Shown here: piece after piece, positions 56,801 to 64,000 of the stretch | How positions within the stretch are numbered: the first letter of the stretch is position 1 | Layout of the letters: every line of letters begins with the position of its first letter | Program-made: the position numbers and the translations under genes | Notes under the pieces: generated by a model | The model's database searches: none | What the model was told of the DNA's origin: nothing | Seen by the model: the letters and a program-made list of their open reading frames with translations, nothing else | NCBI RefSeq assembly: GCF_024181725.1 | Contig: NZ_CP028908.1 | Coordinates: forward strand, 5,783,501-5,847,500 | Direction of reading: 5' to 3' | DNA length: 64,000 nt | Source: Bradyrhizobium sp. WD16 | Lineage (GTDB): Bacteria > Pseudomonadota > Alphaproteobacteria > Rhizobiales > Xanthobacteraceae

Positions 56801-57640
56801 TCACTCCGGAAAGGTCACGAGCCGCGTGGCGCGGGCCAGGATCTGGTCGAACACCATGCCGATGACGCCGATCAGCAGGATGGCGATGATGACGTTGGTG
56901 ATCGACAGGTTGTTCCACTCGTTCCAGACGAAATAGCCGATGCCGGTGCCGCCGACGAGCATCTCGGCGGCGACGATCACCAGCCAGGCGATGCCGATCG
57001 AAATCCGCATGCCGGTCAGGATGGTCGGCGCCGCCGCCGGCAGCACCACGGTCAAGGCACGGCGCAGCGGCTTGACCTCGAGGGTGCGGGCGACGTTGAT
57101 CCATTCGCGCCGCACCGAGGCGACGCCGAAGGCGGTGTTGATCAACATCGGCCAGATCGCGCAGATGAAGATGACGAAGATCGCCGAGATGCTGGAGTCC
57201 TTGATGGTGTAGAGCGCCAGCGGCATCCAGGCGAGCGGCGAGATCGGCTTCATGATCTGAATGAAGGGATCGAACGCCCGGCTGAGCAGCGGCGACATGC
57301 CGATCAGGAATCCGAACGGCAGCGCCACGATCACGGCGAGGAGATAGCCGAGCATCACCCGCCCGATGGAATAGCCGAGCTGGATGCCCAGCCCCTTGTC
57401 GTTGGGGCCGTTGTCGTAAAACGGCCGCTTGAGATGCTCCCACAATTTGGCGCCGACATCGAGCGGTCCCGGCATCGCCGACTTGCCCGCGGTCGCCGTG
57501 AGGCCCATCAGCTTTGCATATTCCGGGCTCATCGCCGAGGTCGGCGCCGTCGCGCGCGTGGAGAGATGCCACGCGCCGATGAAGACGGCGAAGATCAGGA
57601 CCGACAGCACCGCGGCCCGCACGGTCAGCGAGCTGAGCAT
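56801..57640 (-). CDS. cynB: NrtB/CynB-type ABC transporter permease
   Basis: This 279-residue inner-membrane protein has the BPD-transp-1 fold of the nitrate/taurine group, six helices, and the EAA loop around VASVRREWINVARTLEVKPLRRALTVVLPAAAPTILTGMRISIGIAWLVIVAAEML. It forms the channel with the ATPase and the twin-arginine binding protein. It starts 1 bp after the binding-protein gene and ends 5 bp before the ATPase gene. Confidence 0.9.
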   Translation of the reverse strand: MLSSLTVRAAVLSVLIFAVFIGAWHLSTRATAPTSAMSPEYAKLMGLTATAGKSAMPGPLDVGAKLWEHLKRPFYDNGPNDKGLGIQLGYSIGRVMLGYLLAVIVALPFGFLIGMSPLLSRAFDPFIQIMKPISPLAWMPLALYTIKDSSISAIFVIFICAIWPMLINTAFGVASVRREWINVARTLEVKPLRRALTVVLPAAAPTILTGMRISIGIAWLVIVAAEMLVGGTGIGYFVWNEWNNLSITNVIIAILLIGVIGMVFDQILARATRLVTFPE

Positions 57641-57641
57641 G

Positions 57642-59006
57642 TCAGGTCGCCTTCCTGATCTTGAAGCTTGCGAGATACCCGTCGGGCTTCGTCGGGTCGA
57701 AGGTCTTGCCCATCACCGAGAAACTCTTGCTGGTGGTGTCCGGCGGCGTCATGCCGACCTCCCTCATCAGTTTCGCGGTGTCGGTGGCGAGAAAGACCTG
57801 GCGGGCGATGGCGGCGTAATCGACCTCGCCCTTGATCTGGCCCCACCGCTTCATCTGGGTCAGGATCCAGACCGCGAAGGACTGCCAGGGGAAGGGATCG
57901 AAATCGACGCGGTCGGGTTGGGTCACCACGTTGCCGAGACCGTCGGCGAACGTCCCTGTCAGGATCTGCTCCAGCACGATCTGCGGCTGGTTGAGATAAT
58001 TGGCCGGAGCGATGGCTTCGGCGATCTGCTTGCGGTTCTCCGGCTTGTGGGCGAATGCGGTGGCGTCGATGATCGCCTTGAGCAGCGCCGCATAGGTGTT
58101 CGGCATCGTGCTGACGAATTCCTCCGAGGCCGCGAAGGCGCAGCAAGGATGGCCCTGCCAGATATCCTTGGTCAGGATGTGAATGAAGCCGACTCCGTCA
58201 TAGACGGCGCGCTGGTTCATCGGATCGGGACCGAGGAAGCCGTCGATATTGTCGGCGCGAAGATTGGCGACCATTTCCGGCGGCGGTACCGAGCGGATCT
58301 GCACGTCGGTGTCCGGGTCGATGCCGTGCTCGGCGAGATAATAGCGCAGCAGGTAGTTGTGCATCGAAAAGTCGAAGGGAATCGCGAACTTCATGCCCTT
58401 CCACTGCTTCGGGTCGCGCCTGTCCTTGTGCTTGACCGACAGTGTGATCGCCTGGCCGTTGATGTTCTCCACCGCCGGCATGGTGTAGGGCTGCGGGTTC
58501 GAGCCCACTCCCATGGTGATCGCCAGCGGCATCGGCGAGAGCATGTGGGCCGCGTCGTATTCCTTGTTCAGCGTCTTGTCGCGGATCACCGCCCAGCCGG
58601 CGGTCTTGATCACCTCCACGTTGAGGCCCTGCTTGGCGTAGAAGCCCATGGGCGCGGCCATGATGATCGGCGTCGCGCAGGTGATCGGGATGAAGCCGAC
58701 CTTGAGGTCCTTCTTCTCCGGCGCACCGCCGCCTTGCGCGAACACCTCGGTCGCGGTCTCCAGCGGAAAGAACTGCGAAACCGCCGCCAGCGCCGTCGAG
58801 GCGCCGATCGCCTTGAGGAAGGCGCGGCGGCCGGCGTCCTGGGGGAAGAGCGCGCGCATCACCGTGGACGCGACCACCTCCTTGTAGTTCTGCTCCGGGG
58901 CCGCCGCGACCCGCTCATGTTCGCTCTGGCTGTCATGACGGCCGCAGGAGCAGCCCTTGCGGTTCAGCGGACGGTCGGGATCGAACGGATTGTCGAAGCT
59001 GGACAT
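57642..59006 (-). CDS. cynA: CmpA/NrtA/CynA family ABC transporter substrate-binding protein
   Basis: This 454-residue binding protein carries a twin-arginine signal (GRRAFLKAIGASTALAAVSQFF, Arg60-Arg61). It then matches the CmpA/NrtA fold: LKVGFIPITCATPIIMAAPMGFYAKQGLNVEVI, GFLGPDPMNQRAVYDGVGFIHI and IWQGHPCCAFAASEEFV. Unusually it has about 58 residues ahead of the signal with a C19-S-C21-G-R-H motif that could bind metal. The ligand may be cyanate, given cynS in the operon, though nitrate or bicarbonate are possible in this family. ATG 59006 lies 30 nt after the predicted sigma-54 start site; the frame's earlier ATG (59072) is upstream of the promoter. Confidence 0.88.
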   Translation of the reverse strand: MSSFDNPFDPDRPLNRKGCSCGRHDSQSEHERVAAAPEQNYKEVVASTVMRALFPQDAGRRAFLKAIGASTALAAVSQFFPLETATEVFAQGGGAPEKKDLKVGFIPITCATPIIMAAPMGFYAKQGLNVEVIKTAGWAVIRDKTLNKEYDAAHMLSPMPLAITMGVGSNPQPYTMPAVENINGQAITLSVKHKDRRDPKQWKGMKFAIPFDFSMHNYLLRYYLAEHGIDPDTDVQIRSVPPPEMVANLRADNIDGFLGPDPMNQRAVYDGVGFIHILTKDIWQGHPCCAFAASEEFVSTMPNTYAALLKAIIDATAFAHKPENRKQIAEAIAPANYLNQPQIVLEQILTGTFADGLGNVVTQPDRVDFDPFPWQSFAVWILTQMKRWGQIKGEVDYAAIARQVFLATDTAKLMREVGMTPPDTTSKSFSVMGKTFDPTKPDGYLASFKIRKAT

Positions 59007-59047
59007 AGGCGGCCCTTTCGCAAAGGAGGTATTCGCCCATCCTTTAG

Positions 59048-59062
59048 GCAAGCCTCGTACCA
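59048..59062 (-). promoter_or_regulatory. Sigma-54 (-24/-12) promoter of the cyn operon
   Basis: On the minus strand TGGTACGAGGCTTGC matches TGGCAC-N5-TTGC at 9 of 10 fixed bases with exact spacing. Transcription would start near 59036, 30 nt before cynA. It lies in the region shared with the divergent sigma-54 activator gene. Confidence 0.75.
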
Positions 59063-59188
59063 AAGCATGCACATTAAAAATGCTTGTATTATCAACGAAG
59101 GCGACGGATCATTTCTGACGATTTTTCGTATTTTACGATTTATCATTAAATACTAACGAGATTTCGCGAGACAAATCGGGGCCGGTTG

Positions 59189-61084
<1,896 letters not shown>

Positions 61085-61174
61085 GGACACACTCACGCAT
61101 TCAGGGCCGCAGCTCCAGGCAGGCTTTGACCTGCCTCGATGGTCCCCTCCTGATCCCCGCGAGACCCACTCTTG

Positions 61175-61768
61175 TCAGGCTTCGGGCGGCTCGACGACCG
61201 CACCCACGAGACTCAGCATCGTCGAGACAAGAAGGGCCCCAAAAGCGGAAACAACCTTTTCTGCCTCACCCGCGACGAGCGGAGGCACCGCCAAGGCCCA
61301 CACCATGAATGCGAGGGTCGAGGCGATCACCTTCCACCATGGCCACTTCGCCACGGACTGCGGCAGCGCCGGCAGCTTCTGGCTCCGCCGTTTACCAACG
61401 TAGATCAGGAGAAACAGAATTGGCGTGAGCGCAACGAAGATCCAGTACAGTCGATAGGGCGTCAGGAACGGGAATGTCGCCGTAAGGCTCGATATCGATG
61501 CCGTGGCCGCGACGTATAATGTGATGGATTCGGTCGGGATGTATCTCACCAGTCCATCGAGCGCGTTCGATGACGGCGTCTTCCGGATCGGACTCTGCGC
61601 GGCCGGCGACTGGATGACGCCAATCAGCTTATTCACAAAATCCGGATCCAGTCCGCGACTGGACATCTCGAGATTTAGACCGGATTCGATCGCCGGCCTC
61701 ATATTGACATTGATAGTTTGCCGATCGGTACGCAGGATCTCGTCATCAGCCAACGATGCGATACTCAT
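61175..61768 (-). CDS. Hypothetical inner-membrane protein
   Basis: This 197-residue protein has a hydrophilic N-terminal third and four hydrophobic stretches: ITLYVAATASISSLTATFPF, YWIFVALTPILFLLIYVG, VIASTLAFMVWALAVPPLVAG and VSAFGALLVSTMLSLVGAVV. These give a membrane domain with the N-terminus probably in the cytoplasm. I recognise no family. GAGGGAAG precedes ATG 61768. The region is less GC-rich than the nitrogen island, so it may have another history. Confidence 0.65.
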   Translation of the reverse strand: MSIASLADDEILRTDRQTINVNMRPAIESGLNLEMSSRGLDPDFVNKLIGVIQSPAAQSPIRKTPSSNALDGLVRYIPTESITLYVAATASISSLTATFPFLTPYRLYWIFVALTPILFLLIYVGKRRSQKLPALPQSVAKWPWWKVIASTLAFMVWALAVPPLVAGEAEKVVSAFGALLVSTMLSLVGAVVEPPEA

Positions 61769-61911
61769 CTTCGCTTCCCTCCACCGGTATTTTCACGCGA
61801 TCACCCCGACCCGCCTTTTCGGCGACTGCCGGCCGCACGCCGCAGCTACCAGACCGACGCCTTGGCCGTTCGGCGCCATATCCTGCATGCTTGCGATCGG
61901 CACGTCCAAGA

Positions 61912-62430
61912 TCAGCATGCGGCCCCCTGCTGTGTCGTCACGGAGACGGTGCTCGTTGCCGGGAATGCCTTTGCGGAACTGTCGAGCGCCCAGAGATCCG
62001 TCAGGATGCTGACGACCCGTGTCGACTTGTCCTGTCCGTCCGGATTGTCCGGAAGAAGCGAGTAGACGGCGCCATGGCTCGCGGCCATGACGGCGCCCGG
62101 CGCATATCCTTCGCGAACCTTGAACAGGAAGAACGGAAGACCGCCAAAATCGCGCGGCAACTGATACGCATAGTCGACCGGTGCATTGAGTTCACCGCGC
62201 ACGATTCCACCGAGATAGCGATAGATCGCCCCGACGGATCTGATCTCGATGTCCCAATTGGTGATGACGGGTTCCGCACCCTTTGCCGTGACCGCCGACG
62301 CCCCGCAAAAGCGATAGGGTGACACGATATTATATTGCAGCGCGCGAGGTTCGAAATGATCGACTACCGCGCAGCCCGCGACGAACGACATCGCACAGAC
62401 GAACAACACTAACCGGACGGACCTGTTCAT
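61912..62430 (-). CDS. Putative lipoprotein
   Basis: This 172-residue protein has a lipoprotein signal peptide with lipobox VAGC (MNRSVRLVLFVCAMSFVAGCAVVDHF). The mature protein, EPRALQYNIVSPYRFCGASAVTAKGAEPVITNWDIEIRSVGAIYRYLGG and KVREGYAPGAVMAASHGAVYSLLPDN, has no family I recognise. It would be anchored in the envelope. The 140 bp between it and the membrane protein downstream hold nothing obvious. Confidence 0.65.
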   Translation of the reverse strand: MNRSVRLVLFVCAMSFVAGCAVVDHFEPRALQYNIVSPYRFCGASAVTAKGAEPVITNWDIEIRSVGAIYRYLGGIVRGELNAPVDYAYQLPRDFGGLPFFLFKVREGYAPGAVMAASHGAVYSLLPDNPDGQDKSTRVVSILTDLWALDSSAKAFPATSTVSVTTQQGAAC

Positions 62431-62649
62431 CTGACCGGACCCCCAAAGGTCAAATCCCGACTCAAAAAAACGAATTGTCGCCGATCCGATCTTAGTTTAG
62501 GCTTTTCTGATCGCAACCTATGGTTACGACCACGACATTGAAAAAGCGCGGCAAAAGCCGCCCCCCCCAGACGGCGGTCGACGATCGATACTGCGAATTC
62601 GCTGTTCGCCCGCCTTGGAAAGAAGACCGCAACCCTGAGCATTTCGGGG

Positions 62650-62952
62650 GTGATCGCGCCGGTGCCCGACGATGATAGTCGCGTGATGTTTACGCCGCTG
62701 GGCAACGGACGGGACTGGGTGACATTACCCGTCAGCGCGATCAAGGATGCGCGCCTCATCGCGGCCACAGCGTCGGATCCCGCCCTGTCTCACGTCGAGC
62801 TCAGCCTGTCGTTGCGGTCCGACGACAACACATTCGCTCATCTGACCAGCATGTTGTCGCCGGAGCTGCTGTCGCTTCGATCGAGCCTGCCGCCCCCGCC
62901 GAGCTGTCCCGGCGTCGCGCGGTGGGTCCGCGACCATTGGGAATGCACCTGA
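62650..62952 (+). CDS. Hypothetical protein, probably a frameshifted C-terminal part
   Basis: The frame from GTG 62650 reads VIAPVPDDDSRVMFTPLGNGRDWVTLPVSAIKDARLIAATASDPALSHVELSLSLRSDDNTFAHLTSML, which looks like real protein. The same frame stays open upstream to 62542 (STIDTANSLFARLGKKTATLSISG) without a start codon. ATG 62520 leads into it only if the C8 tract at 62561-62568 had seven Cs. So the gene is either frameshifted or starts here. No family recognised. Confidence 0.4.
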   Translation: MIAPVPDDDSRVMFTPLGNGRDWVTLPVSAIKDARLIAATASDPALSHVELSLSLRSDDNTFAHLTSMLSPELLSLRSSLPPPPSCPGVARWVRDHWECT

Positions 62953-63056
62953 CGCCGCCCTCGACGGAGAGCACCGTCATTGCAATGCTGGTACGGCTCG
63001 TGCGCATTGATTGAAGGCGCGATGGTGCGCCCGAGAACCTGTCATGGCGCGGCAGC

Positions 63057-64000
63057 TCAGGCGCGGGCGCCTGAGGGGGCCGGCCGACCCTGATCGGCGC
63101 GTGCCGGAATCATGCGGTCGAGCTTCGGGCCCTGCTTGATCAGTTGCTCCAGCAACTCCGTGATCCGGTCGGTCTCGGCATCGACTGGTTGATCGAGCTT
63201 CGGCTTCGCATTCCTGGACGCTAGCGCCCCGAGCGCCGGCGAACTGGATTCCAGTTCGCCGGGCTCTGGCTTCCTGGTCGCCGGACTCGTCGACTCCAGA
63301 TCCTTCGGCTCCGGCATCTTGGGCGAAAGCGGCTTCGACGACAGCGGCATGGACGAAAGAGGCTTGGACGAAGGAGGCTTGGGCGAAAGGGGCTTGGGCG
63401 AAAGGATGTTGGGCTCCGGCATCCTGGGTGACCGCGTCATCGCCATGATGTCGGCCGCCAACGAATCCTTCTCTGCTTTCGCGGTCCACGGCGGCGCCTC
63501 GCTCCCGGCCGCGGCATCCCAGTTCACCTGCCGACGGCCGCGAACCTCCTGCCGCGCCCGGTGGCGCGCGCTGAACCGGTAAATGATGCTTGCGATGACG
63601 CCGGCCAGCGCCAGCGCACCAAGCATGGCCATCAGCAAGGATCGGATCGATCCGGACGACGTTTCAGCGGCAGAGTCGGACGCGGCGGCGGCGAGCGGTG
63701 TCGCGCCGGGCACGCGCGGCGCCGCCCTCTGGGCCGGGCGCGCATCGCCGAGCGGCGTCGCCGCAGGCGCCGGCATCTCCGAGGCATCCGGCCAGCGCGA
63801 TCCGAATGCCGGCTGCGGAACGGCTGCGTCCTGCGCAGCGGTCGCCTGGCCGGCGTCGGCACCGAGCGGATTCACCGGCGTCGATGGCGCCTGTTGCGGG
63901 ACCGTCGCCGTCGTGTCGGGCTGGTTGCCGGTTTGGGGCGCCGGCCATTCGGCATGGGCGTCTTCGAGCGGATGTGCGGCGCCTTTGGATTGTTGCAGCG
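63057..64000 (-). CDS. Hypothetical membrane protein, 5' end beyond the window
   Basis: The frame is open from the stop at 63057 through to the window edge, so the gene is incomplete at its start. The visible 313 residues contain a Pro/Ala-rich extracytoplasmic-type region, one membrane helix (IRSLLMAMLGALALAGVIASIIYRF), a basic stretch and a repetitive Pro/Ser/Lys-Leu region (SPKPLSPKPPSSKPLSS). A possible coiled segment (DRITELLEQLIKQGPKLD) comes near the end. An internal GTG at 63875 could start a shorter form. No family recognised. Confidence 0.6.
   Translation of the reverse strand, partial: LQQSKGAAHPLEDAHAEWPAPQTGNQPDTTATVPQQAPSTPVNPLGADAGQATAAQDAAVPQPAFGSRWPDASEMPAPAATPLGDARPAQRAAPRVPGATPLAAAASDSAAETSSGSIRSLLMAMLGALALAGVIASIIYRFSARHRARQEVRGRRQVNWDAAAGSEAPPWTAKAEKDSLAADIMAMTRSPRMPEPNILSPKPLSPKPPSSKPLSSMPLSSKPLSPKMPEPKDLESTSPATRKPEPGELESSSPALGALASRNAKPKLDQPVDAETDRITELLEQLIKQGPKLDRMIPARADQGRPAPSGARA
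63316..63405. repeat. 15-bp in-frame tandem repeat in the hypothetical membrane protein gene
   Basis: Six 15-bp units of the form ggcttgggcgaaagg run from 63316 to 63405; the last two are identical. On the coding (minus) strand they encode five-residue repeats of the type S-P-K-P-L / S-S-K-P-L. Length changes would keep frame. Confidence 0.8.

Noticed and set aside
55854..59006. The transporter as a dedicated nitrate (NrtABD) system
   Set aside because: No nitrate or nitrite reductase gene is in the window and cyanase is the last gene of the operon. Cyanate is the better guess, though nitrate is not excluded.
59041..59090. AAAGGAGGT on the plus strand near 59024 as a ribosome site for an upstream start of the activator
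   Set aside because: No in-frame start codon follows at suitable distance, and the conserved PAS domain begins shortly after ATG 59189.

Overview
The window is 64 kb of GC-rich DNA from an alphaproteobacterium. It is most likely a member of the Hyphomicrobiales close to Bradyrhizobium or Rhodopseudomonas. The gene families, a FixK/FNR-type box and several families of intergenic palindromes (including the CCCTCACCCGG...GACCTCTCCCCGC type) point that way. The species cannot be fixed from sequence alone. No rRNA, tRNA or CRISPR array was seen.

Layout. 0-4.4 kb: a thiolase and an amidase, divergently transcribed and bracketed by copies of a 214-bp satellite repeat. 4.4-8.9 kb: a two-gene RND efflux operon. 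9.3-12.5 kb: GNAT/DUF1127, a LysR regulator, and a MarR-enoyl-CoA hydratase pair with a clear operator. 12.7-22.3 kb: a transglutaminase / permuted ATP-grasp / alpha-E / DUF2126 operon of the amidoligase type, with a zinc metallopeptidase and a second amidase divergent from it. 22.5-32.5 kb: a peptide-type ABC transporter with two M20 and one M81 peptidases. 32.9-37.9 kb: a TetR-controlled RND operon. 38-43 kb: a class V aminotransferase, a small phage-like patch, hairpin repeats, a PaaG-like hydratase and an Lrp regulator. 43-47.5 kb: an SDR relic, a molybdopterin oxidoreductase, an IsdG/HmuQ-like haem monooxygenase and a MocR regulator.

47.5-61.1 kb is the most interesting part. An eight-gene Nit1C-type cluster (Sll0783 protein, Nit6803 nitrilase, radical SAM, acetyltransferase, AIR-synthase-like protein, glycosyltransferase, MSMEG_0570 protein, flavin oxidoreductase) lies next to an oppositely oriented operon for a NrtA/CynA-type ABC transporter plus cyanase. 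A PAS/AAA+/Fis sigma-54 activator is divergent from that operon. Both operons carry well-spaced sigma-54 -24/-12 promoters. Nit1C has been linked to cyanide assimilation and cyanase breaks down cyanate, so I read this as one nitrogen-scavenging island for nitrile/cyanide/cyanate nitrogen. The chemistry of most Nit1C proteins is still unknown.

61.1-64 kb holds hypothetical envelope proteins, one possibly frameshifted in a C8 tract and one running off the window. Intergenic DNA is rich in repeats: the 214-bp satellite, composite hairpin arrays at three loci, REP-type palindromes, and two MITE-like insertions nested in REP hairpin loops.
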